The notes: generated by a model not told the origin, from the sequence alone. A DNA stretch of 64,000 nucleotides from Herbidospora sakaeratensis (GCF_001570525.1 NZ_BBXC01000007.1:485364-549363), one strand, 5' to 3'; positions 7,611 through 17,157 are shown, numbered from the stretch's first letter. Translations and numbers: made by a program.

Positions 7611-9724
7611 TCCCCGACTTCAGCGAGATCCCGCTCGGGACCGGCCACCCCGAGGCCGCCAAGGTCGACGGCGAGGTGTGGGAGACCCCCGAGGGCATCG
7701 CGGTCAAGCCCGTCTACGACGCCGCCGACCTGCCCGGCTACCTGCCGACCTACCCCGGCAAGGCGCCGTTCCTGCGTGGCCCCTACCCGACGATGTACGT
7801 CAACCAGCCGTGGACCATCCGCCAGTACGCCGGGTTCTCCACCGCAGAGGAGTCCAACGCCTTCTACCGCCGCAACCTGGCGGCCGGGCAGAAGGGCCTG
7901 TCGGTCGCGTTCGACCTGGCCACCCACCGGGGCTACGACTCCGACCATCCGCGGGTGCGGGGCGACGTCGGCATGGCCGGGGTGGCGATCGACTCGATCT
8001 ACGACATGCGGCAGCTGTTCGACGGCATCCCGCTCGACCGCATGTCGGTGTCGATGACCATGAACGGCGCGGTGCTGCCGGTCCTGGCGCTGTACATCGT
8101 GGCGGCCGAGGAGCAGGGGGTGAAGCCGGAACAGCTCCAGGGGACCATCCAGAACGACATCCTCAAGGAGTTCATGGTCCGCAACACCTACATCTACCCG
8201 CCCGAGCCGTCGATGCGGATCATCTCCGACATCTTCGAGTTCACCTCGCAGAGGATGCCGAAGTTCAACTCGATCTCGATCTCCGGCTACCACATCCAGG
8301 AGGCCGGGGCCACGCTCGACCTGGAGCTGGCGTACACGCTGGCCGACGGGGTCGAATACCTGCGGGCGGGCACCAAGGCGGGCCTGGACGTCGACGCGTT
8401 CGCGCCGCGCCTGTCGTTCTTCTGGTGCATCGGCATGAACTTCTTCATGGAGGTCGCCAAGCTGCGCGCGGCCCGGCTGCTGTGGGCGCGGCTGGTGCGC
8501 GACTTCGGCGCGACCAACCCCAAGTCGTTGTCGCTGCGCACCCACTCGCAGACCTCCGGCTGGTCGCTGACCGCGCAGGACGTCTACAACAACGTCGCCC
8601 GCACCTGCGTCGAGGCGATGGCGGCGACCCAGGGCCACACGCAGTCGCTGCACACCAACGCGCTCGACGAGGCGCTCGCGCTGCCGAGCGACTTCTCGGC
8701 CCGCATCGCCCGCAACACCCAGATCGTGCTGCAGCAGGAGTCGGGCACCACGCGGGTGATCGACCCGTGGGGCGGCTCCTACTACGTCGAGCGGCTCACC
8801 GAGGAACTGGCCCAGAAGGCGTGGGCGCACATCCAGGAGGTCGAGGAGGCCGGCGGCATGGCCCGCGCCATCGACCTGGGGCTGCCCAAGCTCCGCATCG
8901 AGGAGGCCGCGGCCCGCACCCAGGCCCGCATCGACTCGGGCCGCCAGCCGGTCATCGGCGTCAACAAGTACCGCCCGGAGGCCGACGAGCCCATCGAGGT
9001 GCTGAAGGTCGACAACAGCGCCGTCCGCGACCGGCAGCTCGCCAAGCTGGCCCGGCTGCGGGCGGAACGCGACCCGGCCCAGGTCGAGCGGGCGCTGGCG
9101 GCGCTGACCGAGGCCGCCGCCGGGAGCGGCAACCTGCTGGCCCTCGCGGTCGACGCCGCGCGGGCCAAGGCGACCGTCGGGGAGATCTCCGACGCGCTGG
9201 AGAAGGTGTTCGGCCGCCACGAAGCCCGCATCCGGACCATCTCCGGGGTCTACCGCCAGGAGGCCGGCGCCGACATGAGCAGGATCGACGAGGTGCGCGA
9301 AGCCTGCGCCGAGTTCGCCGAGGAGGAGGGCCGCCGGCCCCGGATCCTGGTGGCGAAGATGGGCCAGGACGGCCACGACCGGGGCCAGAAGGTGATCGCG
9401 ACCGGCTTCGCCGACCTCGGTTTCGACGTCGACGTCGGCCCGCTGTTCCAGACGCCCGAGGAGGTCGCCCGGCAGGCGGTCGAGGCCGACGTCCACGTGG
9501 TCGGGGTGTCGTCGCTGGCGGCGGGGCACCTGACGCTCGTCCCGGCGCTGAAGAAGGCGCTGGAGGAGCACGGCGCGGGCGACATCATGATCGTGGTCGG
9601 CGGGGTGATCCCGCCCGGCGACTTCGACGCGCTGCGCGCGGCGGGCGCCGACGCGATCTTCCCGCCCGGCACCGTCATCGCCGACGCCGCCCTCGACCTC
9701 GTCGCCGGCCTGCGGAACCGATGA
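7607..9724 (+). CDS. mutB: Methylmalonyl-CoA mutase large (catalytic) subunit
   Basis: A 705-residue catalytic subunit. The barrel has [29 protein letters not shown]-type sequence around residue 105 and [19 protein letters not shown] near 315. The C-terminal B12-binding domain has [11 protein letters not shown] with His590, the lower axial ligand of adenosylcobalamin in the DxHxxG motif, then the SLAAGH and VVGGVIPP segments. It carries out the radical carbon-skeleton rearrangement of methylmalonyl-CoA to succinyl-CoA. It is coupled to mutA upstream and meaB downstream, both by 4-bp overlaps, a classic operon. The intergenic space before the operon (55 bp) leaves no room for a cobalamin riboswitch. 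Confidence 0.96.
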   Translation: MIPDFSEIPLGTGHPEAAKVDGEVWETPEGIAVKPVYDAADLPGYLPTYPGKAPFLRGPYPTMYVNQPWTIRQYAGFSTAEESNAFYRRNLAAGQKGLSVAFDLATHRGYDSDHPRVRGDVGMAGVAIDSIYDMRQLFDGIPLDRMSVSMTMNGAVLPVLALYIVAAEEQGVKPEQLQGTIQNDILKEFMVRNTYIYPPEPSMRIISDIFEFTSQRMPKFNSISISGYHIQEAGATLDLELAYTLADGVEYLRAGTKAGLDVDAFAPRLSFFWCIGMNFFMEVAKLRAARLLWARLVRDFGATNPKSLSLRTHSQTSGWSLTAQDVYNNVARTCVEAMAATQGHTQSLHTNALDEALALPSDFSARIARNTQIVLQQESGTTRVIDPWGGSYYVERLTEELAQKAWAHIQEVEEAGGMARAIDLGLPKLRIEEAAARTQARIDSGRQPVIGVNKYRPEADEPIEVLKVDNSAVRDRQLAKLARLRAERDPAQVERALAALTEAAAGSGNLLALAVDAARAKATVGEISDALEKVFGRHEARIRTISGVYRQEAGADMSRIDEVREACAEFAEEEGRRPRILVAKMGQDGHDRGQKVIATGFADLGFDVDVGPLFQTPEEVARQAVEADVHVVGVSSLAAGHLTLVPALKKALEEHGAGDIMIVVGGVIPPGDFDALRAAGADAIFPPGTVIADAALDLVAGLRNR

Positions 9725-10656
9725 TCGCCGAAGGGGTCGTGCGGGGCGACCGCCGGTCGATCGCGCGGGCCATCACCCTGGTCGAGTCGACCCGCGCCGA
9801 CCACCGTGAGCAGGCCCAGCGCCTGCTCACGGAGCTCGCCCCGGCGGCCGGGAAGGCCCGCCGGGTGGGGGTCAGCGGGGTGCCGGGCGTGGGCAAGTCG
9901 ACGTTCATCGAGGCGCTCGGCACGATGCTGACCGGCGAGGGCCACAAGGTGGCGGTGCTCGCCGTCGACCCGTCCTCCAGCAGGTCGGGCGGCAGCATCC
10001 TGGGCGACAAGACCCGGATGAGCCGCCTGGCGGTCGACCCGAACGCCTTCATCCGCCCGTCGCCGACCGCCGGGACCCTCGGCGGGGTGGCGAAGGCGAC
10101 GCGCGAGGCGATGGTCGTCGTCGAGGCGGCCGGGTACGACGTCGTGCTCGTCGAGACCGTCGGGGTCGGGCAGTCGGAGACGGCGGTGGCCGAGATGGTC
10201 GACACCTTCCTCGTGCTCTCGCTCGCGCGGACCGGCGACCAGCTCCAGGGCATCAAGAAGGGCGTGCTGGAGCTGGCCGACGTGATCGCGGTCAACAAGG
10301 CCGACGGCGAGTTCGAACTGGCGGCCAAGAAGGCGGCCCGCGAACTGTCCGGCGCGCTGCGCCTCCTCAACGCGCACACGCCCGTGCTGACCTGCAGCGG
10401 CATGACCGGGGCGGGGCTGCCCGAGTTGTGGGCGCACGTCCTCAAGCACCAGGAGACCACCGACCTGACGGCCAAACGGCAACGCCAGGCGGTCGACTGG
10501 ACGTGGGCGATGGTCCGGGAGCGGGTCCTCGGCGACCTGCGCGAGAAGACATGGAGAATCGCCCCGGAGATCGAACGGCGGGTCCTCGATGGGGAACTGA
10601 CTCCGGCCCAGGCGGCCGAGCTGCTGTACAGAGGGGGGTCACAGGTCCAGGGATGA
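9721..10656 (+). CDS. meaB: Methylmalonyl-CoA mutase-associated GTPase MeaB
   Basis: A 311-residue G3E-family GTPase. The P-loop GVPGVGKST is at residues 53-61, followed by [20 protein letters not shown], which holds metal/switch residues typical of MeaB/ArgK, then [10 protein letters not shown] and the guanine-specificity motif NKAD. MeaB protects mutase from inactivation and gates adenosylcobalamin loading. The start ATG 9721 overlaps the mutB stop. The 3' end overlaps the convergent XpaC-like gene by 18 bp. Older databases label this family as a lysine/arginine/ornithine transport ATPase; the mutAB context settles the MeaB role. Confidence 0.95.
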   Translation: MIAEGVVRGDRRSIARAITLVESTRADHREQAQRLLTELAPAAGKARRVGVSGVPGVGKSTFIEALGTMLTGEGHKVAVLAVDPSSSRSGGSILGDKTRMSRLAVDPNAFIRPSPTAGTLGGVAKATREAMVVVEAAGYDVVLVETVGVGQSETAVAEMVDTFLVLSLARTGDQLQGIKKGVLELADVIAVNKADGEFELAAKKAARELSGALRLLNAHTPVLTCSGMTGAGLPELWAHVLKHQETTDLTAKRQRQAVDWTWAMVRERVLGDLREKTWRIAPEIERRVLDGELTPAQAAELLYRGGSQVQG

Positions 10657-11217
10657 TCCGCCGAACCGGTCCTGGAGGAAGCGGCCCTGGTCCTTCAACG
10701 CCTGTTCGTCGCCCGCGTGGACCGCGTCCGCCACCCGGCCGAGGCCCGTTTTCAGCAGGTCGAGCTGGCTGAGCAGCTCCGCGTGGGCGGCCTCCCGGCG
10801 GGCCAGCGGCAGGCGGCCGTAGGCGTCCAGGCTCGTCGGGAGGTAGTCGCGGATCGTCTGCGCGACCACGTGGAGGTGGTCGGGGGACTCGACCCGGCCC
10901 AGCACGCCGCGGAGCGTCTCGGCCAGGTCGACCACGCGGTCGATCACGTCGGGCGGCAGCCCGCGCAGCCGCCCCATCAGGGTGTCGAGTTCGGCCCGCA
11001 GCGCCGACGTCTCGGCCGTGGCGAGGGACAACACGACCCTGGTCTTGTCCGAGGGGGCCAGCAGCGCGCCCAGGCCGTACAGGCCGACGACCACGACGGG
11101 CCAGAAGGCGCCCGCGACGCCCAGGAAGACCAGGCCCACGCCGACCAGCCCGCAGACCGAGCCGACGATGTTCTTCGTCGAGCCCAGGTAGGTCAGGATC
11201 CGGTCACTGGTAGCCAC
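10639..11217 (-). CDS. XpaC-like membrane protein of the TelA operon (tentative)
   Basis: A 192-residue protein with two close hydrophobic segments near the N-terminus (about residues 18-54, [31 protein letters not shown] split by a turn). A long, charged, helical cytoplasmic-looking domain with [18 protein letters not shown] follows. Hairpin-plus-helical architecture next to a telA gene resembles the xpaC-yaaN pair of Bacillus subtilis (yaaN is TelA-like); the sequence match itself is unproven. The start is GTG 11217, with AAGGAG five bases upstream inside the end of the vWA gene (14-bp overlap). Last gene of the four-gene operon; its 3' end overlaps meaB by 18 bp. Confidence 0.6.
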   Translation of the reverse strand: MATSDRILTYLGSTKNIVGSVCGLVGVGLVFLGVAGAFWPVVVVGLYGLGALLAPSDKTRVVLSLATAETSALRAELDTLMGRLRGLPPDVIDRVVDLAETLRGVLGRVESPDHLHVVAQTIRDYLPTSLDAYGRLPLARREAAHAELLSQLDLLKTGLGRVADAVHAGDEQALKDQGRFLQDRFGGSSLDL

Positions 11218-12712
11218 GGATCTCCTTGAACGCCTCGGCCAGCGAGCCGTTCCTGGCGTCGAAGACGGCGCCGCCGGTCAGGGTCGCGATCTCGTTCATC
11301 TCCTCGACGTCGCTGTCGCCGAACAGCACCACGAAGGTGCGCACCGCCTTCTTCTCGGCGGGCAGCCCCTGGTAGTAGAGCTGGAAGTCGAGGTACTCCG
11401 ACCCGTCGGTGTTCTCGCCGTCGGTCATCAGCACGATCGACGAGTAGCGCCCCGGGTCGACCGGCTGCTCGTAGGCGGCGCGCAGCGCGTCGTAGATGGC
11501 GGTGCCGCCGTCGGCCGACAGGCTCTCGGCGTAGGTCTTGATCTGGCCGAGCACGGCTTCGGGCCCCGTCTCGGGCACCTGGTAGTCCTGCTGCCCCTTC
11601 AGCCGGTCGGCGAACGGCAGCAGGGTGACCTGCTCGCGGTTGCGGAACCGGGAGAAGGTGCCGTAGGCGGAGGTGTCCGCGCCGGTCAGCGTCACGAGCG
11701 CGGTGCGCAGGCTGTCGATGCGGTCGCCCTCCATCGACCCGGAGGTGTCCAGCACGAACACCGCCCGCGCGGGCACCCGCACCTGGTTCAGGTAGGCCCC
11801 GATGAGCTCGTCGGCCGCCGAGCGCCGGTTCGGGAACGGCAGCTCCACCAGCGGCGCCGACCCGAACTCGGGCGCGAGCGCGACCCCGGGCACGATCGGC
11901 CGCCGGTGGGTGGCCGTCATGATCTTGCGCTGGGTCTCGGGTGTACGCAGCCACGCGACCAGCTCGTCGTACTGCTCCTTGCGGTCCGACCCCGCCAGCA
12001 GGGTGAGCGGGTAGTCCGCCGACACCACCCCGTCCGACGGATAGACCAGCGTCAGCTTCTCGCGCATGCCCAGCAGCACCGACTCGTAGTTGACCAGCCC
12101 GTCGACGTCGGGCCGCGCGGTGTAGGCGTCGGCCAGCCAGCCCGACGAGCCGGAGGTGAGCTTCTGCGCGGAGAAGAACTCCTTGAGCCGGGGCGTCACC
12201 GCCGAGATGGTCTGCGCGTCGAGGGCCTCGCCGGCGTCCGACAGCGCCGCCGCGACCCCGACCAGGGCCGAGAACCCGGAGTTCGAGGAGGCCGGGTTGG
12301 TCATGCCGAACGTGAACCGGTTCGCGGCGGCGGTGGTCGCGATGTCCGACCAGGTCACCGGCTTGGCGTCCCAGCCGAGCTCGGCGGCCTTGGCGGGCTT
12401 GAGCCCCAGCACCACCGGCGAGTTCATGATCTTCGTCTGGGTCGACAACTTCTCCCGCGCCCCGTCGATCAGCGACAGGTAGCGGTTGGAGGAGAACCAC
12501 GTCGCGTCGTAGTCGCCCGCGTCGCCGCGGGCCACCTGCTCGGCGCCGTCGAGGGTGCCGGTGTAGGTGAACTCGACCTCGACGCCCGACTCCTTCAGCA
12601 GCGGTTCGAGGTCGGCGACCTCACTGCCCGCCAGGATGCGGAACGGCTCGTCGGCCGAGCACGCGGTCAGCGACGCCGCGACCAGCGCCAGCGCCAGGAG
12701 GGCTCGCCTCAT
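11204..12712 (-). CDS. Lipoprotein with substrate-binding-like and von Willebrand factor A domains
   Basis: A 502-residue protein. Residues 1-18 form a lipoprotein signal peptide with lipobox LTAC (Cys18). Residues about 25-300 resemble an extracellular solute-binding protein (SSNRYLSL, PVVLGLKPAKAAELGW, FGMTNPASSNSGFSALVG). A vWA domain follows with a MIDAS motif DTSGS at residues 322-326 and a matching MTDGENTDGSEY segment. It is presumably anchored outside the membrane and metal-dependent in binding a partner. No ABC permease or ATPase accompanies it, so import is unlikely to be its job. The start ATG overlaps the telA stop by 4 bp. Such SBP-vWA proteins are often annotated beside TelA in actinomycetes; their role is unknown. 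Confidence 0.82.
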   Translation of the reverse strand: MRRALLALALVAASLTACSADEPFRILAGSEVADLEPLLKESGVEVEFTYTGTLDGAEQVARGDAGDYDATWFSSNRYLSLIDGAREKLSTQTKIMNSPVVLGLKPAKAAELGWDAKPVTWSDIATTAAANRFTFGMTNPASSNSGFSALVGVAAALSDAGEALDAQTISAVTPRLKEFFSAQKLTSGSSGWLADAYTARPDVDGLVNYESVLLGMREKLTLVYPSDGVVSADYPLTLLAGSDRKEQYDELVAWLRTPETQRKIMTATHRRPIVPGVALAPEFGSAPLVELPFPNRRSAADELIGAYLNQVRVPARAVFVLDTSGSMEGDRIDSLRTALVTLTGADTSAYGTFSRFRNREQVTLLPFADRLKGQQDYQVPETGPEAVLGQIKTYAESLSADGGTAIYDALRAAYEQPVDPGRYSSIVLMTDGENTDGSEYLDFQLYYQGLPAEKKAVRTFVVLFGDSDVEEMNEIATLTGGAVFDARNGSLAEAFKEIRGYQ

Positions 12713-13803
12713 CGCTCGCTCCGCTCCAGGTACTTCTGCGCGTTCTCGATCTCCACCGTCAGGCTGCTCACCGTGGTGGCCATGTTCTCCACGGCCCGCG
12801 CGCGGAACTCGTCGATGGTGTCGATGGTGGCGTAGATGTTGTCGAACGCCTTGCGCAGCGAGTCGAGGTCGACCGTCGTCGCGGCGGCCTGCGCTTGGAT
12901 GTCGGCGGCCTGGCCGCGCAGCAGCTCGCTCGTCGACACGATCAGGTCGGAGGTGGTCGCGTTGAGCGCGGTGATCTGGTCGAGCACGAGCTTCTGCCCG
13001 GCGAGCGCCTGGGCGACCACGACCGCCGTGCGCAGCGCGGCCATCGTCGTGGTGGTGGCGCGGTCGACGCCCTTGATGAGCTCCAGGTTGTTCTTGCGCA
13101 CCAGGTCGAGGGCCAGGTAGCCCTGCGCCGAGACGGCGAGCTGGGTGAGCAGGTCCTGGTGGCGCTGCCGCACCGCGAACAGGGCGTCGCTGCGCAGCGC
13201 GGTGACGCGCTCCTCGTCGGGCTCGCGCAGGATCAGCTCCTCGATCTCGGCGTCGAGGGCGGTGGCCATGACGGCGTACTCCTGGAGCTTGAGCATCGCG
13301 TCCCACAGCAGGCGGCGCTCGCCCTCGATGGCGGCGTTGTCCTTGCGCAGTTCGTCCTGGCCCGACTTGAGCGAGCGCACGATGTCGTCGAGGTGCTTCT
13401 GCGCGCTCTGGTACTTGGCGAAGTAGTCGCGCAGCTTGCCCGGTAACAGGCCCATCAGGCGGCGGCCGGTGGTGGCGTTCTTCGGGTCGAGGTCGACGAT
13501 CGTGCGGCGCAGGGACACCAGGTCGTCGGCGACCGGCCCCTCCGCCGCCTTCAGCGGGCGGCGGAGCATGCGGTTGGAGACCTGCGACGACGCGCCGATC
13601 TCGGACGCGCCCATCGCGGTGATGTCGCCGACCTTCTTGGTGAAGTCGGGGGAGCGCGGGTCGAGCGCGGCCAGCTCGCCGGCGAACGCGCGGGCCCGTC
13701 CGGCCAGTTCGGCGTCGCGTTCGCCGGAGATCGGCATCATCCGCGACGCCTTCTCCGCGGGCACCGGTGGGACCGGCTCCGGTGGCGTGAGTACCAGGTC
13801 CAT
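12709..13803 (-). CDS. Toxic anion resistance protein, TelA/KlaA family
   Basis: A 364-residue, almost wholly helical cytoplasmic protein of the TelA family. Recognisable parts are the LLPGKLRDYFAKYQSAQKHLDDIVRSL segment (near residue 124), the DLVRKNNLELIKGVDRATTTTMAALRTAV block (near 230) and the C-terminal helices AFDNIYATIDTIDEFRA. TelA proteins were named for plasmid tellurite resistance, but chromosomal copies are linked to general envelope or stress tolerance and the mechanism is unknown. The ribosome-binding site GAGGAA lies just upstream of ATG 13803. It is 10 bp after the anchored SBP gene and overlaps the vWA gene by 4 bp, so all four are probably one transcript. Confidence 0.88.
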   Translation of the reverse strand: MDLVLTPPEPVPPVPAEKASRMMPISGERDAELAGRARAFAGELAALDPRSPDFTKKVGDITAMGASEIGASSQVSNRMLRRPLKAAEGPVADDLVSLRRTIVDLDPKNATTGRRLMGLLPGKLRDYFAKYQSAQKHLDDIVRSLKSGQDELRKDNAAIEGERRLLWDAMLKLQEYAVMATALDAEIEELILREPDEERVTALRSDALFAVRQRHQDLLTQLAVSAQGYLALDLVRKNNLELIKGVDRATTTTMAALRTAVVVAQALAGQKLVLDQITALNATTSDLIVSTSELLRGQAADIQAQAAATTVDLDSLRKAFDNIYATIDTIDEFRARAVENMATTVSSLTVEIENAQKYLERSER

Positions 13804-13813
13804 CAGGGTTTCC

Positions 13814-14860
13814 TCAGAGGTAACGCTCTTCGATCATGGCGACGAGCTGTTCCAGGTGGTCGTAGGTGGGCGGCTCGACCACGTCGACCAGGTCGCGGGT
13901 GAGCGGGGTGCCCTCGGCGAGGCCGGCGAACACGCCGGGGTCGGCGGTGCGGAAGCCGTGCTTGGCGGCGAGCTCGGCGAACTCGGGGTCGTCGGTCAGC
14001 AGCCGGCCGATCTCGGTCGCGTTCTCGTCGAAGGGCACCAGGGTGTGCTTGCTGAGCACCGTCGGCGACGGGTAGAGCAGGCGCATCTGCGGGCTGATCG
14101 AGCCGTCGGCGGCGAACAGGCGGGCGGCGTACTGGGCCTCGTACACCATGATCATCGGGGTTTTCCCCATGCCCATGGCGAGGTAGTCCTCGAACGGCGC
14201 CTCGGAGGTCGACTCGCTGTAGCCCTGGTCGAGGAACAGCGGCGAGACCCGCTCGGCGACCTTGGCGTCGGCCCCCCGCACGACGTCGTCGCCGTTGGCG
14301 ACGTAGCTGGTCAGCGCCAGGTACATGGCCGCCGAGTTCGAGGTGCGGATGTCCGTCGTGGTGAGCAGCACCCGTTTTCTGGCTTTGTACGCCGAACCAG
14401 GCAGCGCATCCCACCGAGTGCCTTTATCTACTATTTCCAGATATTTCTTGATGTCGAACGTGGTGCCACTCACGACCCCCGCCTGGGTCAGCGTGGCCAC
14501 GATCGGCTCGAAGGTCGCCACCGCCATGGGCGAGAAGAACGGCGCGAAGGTCGCGGCGACGCCGCGGTCCTTCTTGATCTTCTCGGCGGCGGGCGCGCTC
14601 GACGGAAAGGCGAACGAATAGGTGCTCAGGTCCACGCCGGCGGCGATCTCGCGGGACCCGGCGGTGTCGACCTCCACCTGGAGGCCGTGCTTCGCGAAGG
14701 CGGCCTTGACCTGGGGGTCGTCGAAGAACGGTTTCTTCTCCGACCCGATGACGCCGCGGACGACGGTGACCCCTGACCCGAGGTTGCCCAGGACGAGGGC
14801 CGCGACGACCCCTCCCCCCAGAAGGACGGCCAGTGCCACGCCGAGTAATCTTCTCCTCAT
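13814..14860 (-). CDS. Membrane-anchored substrate-binding-like protein, first gene of the TelA operon
   Basis: A 348-residue protein. It starts MRRRLLGVALAVLLGGGV, one hydrophobic segment without a lipobox Cys, so it is likely an uncleaved N-terminal anchor. The remainder looks like a type 2 periplasmic-binding fold (FPSSAPAAEKIKKDRGV, FEPIVATLTQAGVV, TTTDIRTSNSAAMYLALTSYVANGDDVV, MIMVYEAQYAARLF). No transporter genes are nearby. Together with the SBP-vWA lipoprotein two genes on, it would give two extracytoplasmic ligand-binding proteins to one TelA. AGGGTG lies just before ATG 14860. The role is unknown; sensing an extracellular ligand is my inference. Confidence 0.7.
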   Translation of the reverse strand: MRRRLLGVALAVLLGGGVVAALVLGNLGSGVTVVRGVIGSEKKPFFDDPQVKAAFAKHGLQVEVDTAGSREIAAGVDLSTYSFAFPSSAPAAEKIKKDRGVAATFAPFFSPMAVATFEPIVATLTQAGVVSGTTFDIKKYLEIVDKGTRWDALPGSAYKARKRVLLTTTDIRTSNSAAMYLALTSYVANGDDVVRGADAKVAERVSPLFLDQGYSESTSEAPFEDYLAMGMGKTPMIMVYEAQYAARLFAADGSISPQMRLLYPSPTVLSKHTLVPFDENATEIGRLLTDDPEFAELAAKHGFRTADPGVFAGLAEGTPLTRDLVDVVEPPTYDHLEQLVAMIEERYL

Positions 14861-15077
14861 CTCACCCTGAATTATGTGAGACGCTGCGAAAACCGGCGTG
14901 TGTCACAAAAAGAATTCAGAGCTCGTTCACCACGATTTCACGGGTGACGGTTCTTACTCCCGGTTCGGGTTTTCTCCCCCCGCGTTCGACCTCACTGCAC
15001 CCCGACGCACGATTGCACCCCATGCCCGGTGATGCGGTGTGACGATGCTGTCGCTTTCGGATATCGGGGAGGCGACC
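14861..15077. other. Divergent intergenic region between the TelA operon and the metallohydrolase gene
   Basis: This 217-bp stretch must hold the promoters of both flanking transcription units. It is visibly richer in A+T near the TelA operon side (tgtcacaaaaagaattcag). I see no RNA gene, no clear hairpin terminator and no confident -35/-10 pair. Confidence 0.5.
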
Positions 15078-17021
15078 ATGCATCATGACCCGTTGTTGCC
15101 ACCGGTGGTGGCACGGGCCCTCGACGACTACCGCGCCCTGCTGGCCGAGCACGGCATCACCTGGGGTGAACCGCCGATCGGCTACGTGCGCATGCTGAGC
15201 TTCCTCCGGTTTCCGGACGAGGCTTACCAGATGTCCGGCGACACCGACCTCGACCGGGCCTTCCGCGACGCCGTCAGCGGCCGGGAGGCGCCCGACGGGC
15301 TCACCGTGCTGCGGCTCACCGCCGGCGGCTACATCCTGGAGGCCCGTTCGTGCGCGGTGCTCTCCGCGACCCCCGTGGCGGGCGTGCTCCTGGTCGACTC
15401 GGCCCGCACGACCACCGCCACCGTCACCCTCGACGGGACCGAGCACGTCCTCGGCCCGGGCGGCGCCCACCTGGCCGAGTTCACCAGCGACAGCGACCTG
15501 CGCTGCGACGGCGAGCCGGTCGACCTGTCGGTGCTCACCCGGGCGGCCGTGCCCGCGCGGCTGCGCCTGCGGGCCGGGTTCCCCTGCCGCTGGAGCGTGA
15601 CATCGACCGACGGCCAGGGCTGGTGGCCCGACGGCGTGCCGCAGCGGCGCGACTACCACGGCGTGCCCTACTTCCACGGCGACGACCTGACGGTGCCGGT
15701 GCCGGCCGAACCGCTGGTCGTCCGGGTGACCCGCGGCATGGAGTACGACGTCGCGGAGACCCAGGTCGTGCCGTCGCCCTGGCGTGAGACCACGGTCGAG
15801 CTCACCCCGGCCCGCGTGTACGACGCCGCCGCGAAGGGCTGGTACGGCGCCGACCTGCACGTCCACCTCAACTGGGCGGGCGACGTGGTGGCCGCCCCCG
15901 CCGAGGCCGCCGTCATGCAGCACGGCGAGGACCTGCACGTGCTCAACCTGGTGGCGGGCAACGTGGCCGGCCGCCGCGTCTACGACCAGGAGGCGCTGCA
16001 CCACTGGGCCGGCCGCGACCTGCCCTGGTCGGACGCCGGGCACGTCGCCCGGATGGGCGTCGAATACCGCAACGACCTGCTCGGCCACGTGCACGCCTTC
16101 GGATTGGCCGCCCCGCCGTCGATCTACCACACCGGCTTCCTCGACGACGCCGACTGGCCGCCGAACGGCGCCGCCTGCGGTGAACTGCGCGAACTGCAGG
16201 CGGTGCTCGGCTACGCCCACCCGTTCCACGGCCCGGTCGCCACCCCCGCCGACGTCGTCGGCGCGGGCAACCGCGACTGCAACGCCCGCGCCCTGGTCGT
16301 CGACGCCGCGCTCGGCCTGGTCGACGGCGTCGAGCTGCTGCACTTCTCGGAGTTCTCCGGCACCGTCGAGGTCTACCGCCGCCTGCTCGGCGCCGGCAAC
16401 CGCCTGGCCGCGCTGGCGGGCACCGACTCGATGTTGTCCTACACCCGGCAGGACACCGTCTCCAGCCCGCCCGGCTGGGAACGCGTGTACGCCCGTCTCG
16501 GCGGCCCCCTCTCCGCCGAGGCGTACGCGCACGCCGTGCGACAGGGCCGCACCTTCGCCACCACCGGCCCGTGGCTGGAGCTGACCGCCGGGGGAGCCGA
16601 GATCGGCGACACCTGGTGCCTGGCGGCCGGCGACGAGGTCGAGATCGTGGCCCGCAGCGTCGGCCCCGAGGTCGAACGCCTGGAGATCGTCACCGCCGAC
16701 GGCGTGGTCGCCGCCGGTCCGGGCGGCGAACTGCGGACCACCCTGAGGGTCACCGAACCGACCTACGTCGTGGCCACCGCGAGCGGCGGCCCCCACCGCC
16801 GCAGCCTGCACCGCCGGGTGTACGCCCACACCAGCCCCATCTACGTCGACGTCGCGGGCCGCCCGGTCGCCCGGGTCGAGGACGTGCGGTGGTGCCTCGA
16901 CTGGCTGGCGCTGCTCGACCAGACCGTGCGCTCGCACGCCCGCCTCGACTCCCCGAGCCAGCTCGCCGACCACCTCGACCTGATCGAGAAGGCCGCCCAG
17001 ATCTACCGCTCGCGCCTCTGA
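15078..17021 (+). CDS. CehA/McbA-type metallohydrolase (PHP superfamily)
   Basis: A 647-residue protein. The N-terminal ~240 residues are a beta-rich region without a clear family. Near residue 255 comes GWYGADLHVHLNWAGD, the HxH metal-binding start of PHP-type hydrolases as seen in CehA/McbA carbamate or amide hydrolases. More candidate ligands follow: VLGYAHPFHG, GVELLHFSEFSG and AGTDSMLSY. A C-terminal beta domain ends the chain. Substrate unknown. ATG 15078 is chosen because GGGGAGG sits six bases upstream; a GTG 13 codons earlier lacks this. No signal peptide is apparent. It is not clearly in an operon: the ABC-F gene follows after 136 bp with its own promoter. Confidence 0.75.
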   Translation: MHHDPLLPPVVARALDDYRALLAEHGITWGEPPIGYVRMLSFLRFPDEAYQMSGDTDLDRAFRDAVSGREAPDGLTVLRLTAGGYILEARSCAVLSATPVAGVLLVDSARTTTATVTLDGTEHVLGPGGAHLAEFTSDSDLRCDGEPVDLSVLTRAAVPARLRLRAGFPCRWSVTSTDGQGWWPDGVPQRRDYHGVPYFHGDDLTVPVPAEPLVVRVTRGMEYDVAETQVVPSPWRETTVELTPARVYDAAAKGWYGADLHVHLNWAGDVVAAPAEAAVMQHGEDLHVLNLVAGNVAGRRVYDQEALHHWAGRDLPWSDAGHVARMGVEYRNDLLGHVHAFGLAAPPSIYHTGFLDDADWPPNGAACGELRELQAVLGYAHPFHGPVATPADVVGAGNRDCNARALVVDAALGLVDGVELLHFSEFSGTVEVYRRLLGAGNRLAALAGTDSMLSYTRQDTVSSPPGWERVYARLGGPLSAEAYAHAVRQGRTFATTGPWLELTAGGAEIGDTWCLAAGDEVEIVARSVGPEVERLEIVTADGVVAAGPGGELRTTLRVTEPTYVVATASGGPHRRSLHRRVYAHTSPIYVDVAGRPVARVEDVRWCLDWLALLDQTVRSHARLDSPSQLADHLDLIEKAAQIYRSRL

Positions 17022-17031
17022 CGTAAATGGT

Positions 17032-17061
17032 TTGCGGGCTGGTGACCAGCTCGCCTAGCGT
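17032..17061 (+). promoter_or_regulatory. Candidate sigma-70-type promoter of the ABC-F gene
   Basis: TTGCGG (17032-17037) and TAGCGT (17056-17061) are separated by 18 bp, close to the consensus used by actinobacterial housekeeping sigma factors. Transcription would start near 17068, leaving a leader of about 90 nt before the ABC-F start codon. Confidence 0.5.
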
Positions 17062-17106
17062 GGACGACGTCACATCGCCTGCCCAGGGGAGATCCGTTGG
17101 AGCTCT

Positions 17107-17143
17107 AGAGATCATGTCCGTTTCTCTCTGACACATGACCTCT
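17107..17143 (+). promoter_or_regulatory. Leader stem-loop upstream of the ABC-F gene (possible translational attenuator)
   Basis: AGAGATCATGT (17107-17117) pairs with ACATGACCTCT (17133-17143): ten base pairs with one A·C mismatch and a 15-nt loop. The GGAG ribosome-binding site of the ABC-F gene (17144-17147) follows directly after the 3' arm. A five-codon reading frame begins in the 5' arm and stops in the loop just before the 3' arm. Genes for ribosome-protecting ABC-F and Erm proteins are often controlled by such antibiotic-responsive leaders; applying that here is inference. Confidence 0.5.
17114..17131 (+). CDS. Putative five-residue leader peptide MSVSL
   Basis: ATG TCC GTT TCT CTC TGA lies in the ABC-F leader. 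GGAG at 17099-17102 is 11 bases upstream, a little far. The frame starts inside the 5' arm of the hairpin and ends two bases before the 3' arm, so a ribosome stalled on it would hold the stem open and free the ABC-F ribosome-binding site. A still shorter frame, TTG GAG CTC TAG (17097-17108), follows AGGGGAG at 17085-17091. Neither is proven to be translated. Confidence 0.3.
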   Translation: MSVSL

Positions 17144-17157
17144 GGAGTTGGTGCGCC

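Noticed and set aside
7544-9571. Minus-strand open frame of 675 codons across mutB
   Set aside because: Antisense to an unmistakable mutase subunit; composition (valine/glycine/arginine-rich, no motifs) is that of a shadow frame.
14875-14907. TGTGA…TCACA resembling a CRP site near the TelA operon
   Set aside because: The half-sites are 23 bases apart instead of six, so a CRP dimer would not fit.
14916-16973. Minus-strand open frame of 685 codons across the metallohydrolase
   Set aside because: The plus-strand frame has a ribosome-binding site and HxH metallohydrolase motifs; the antisense protein has none.
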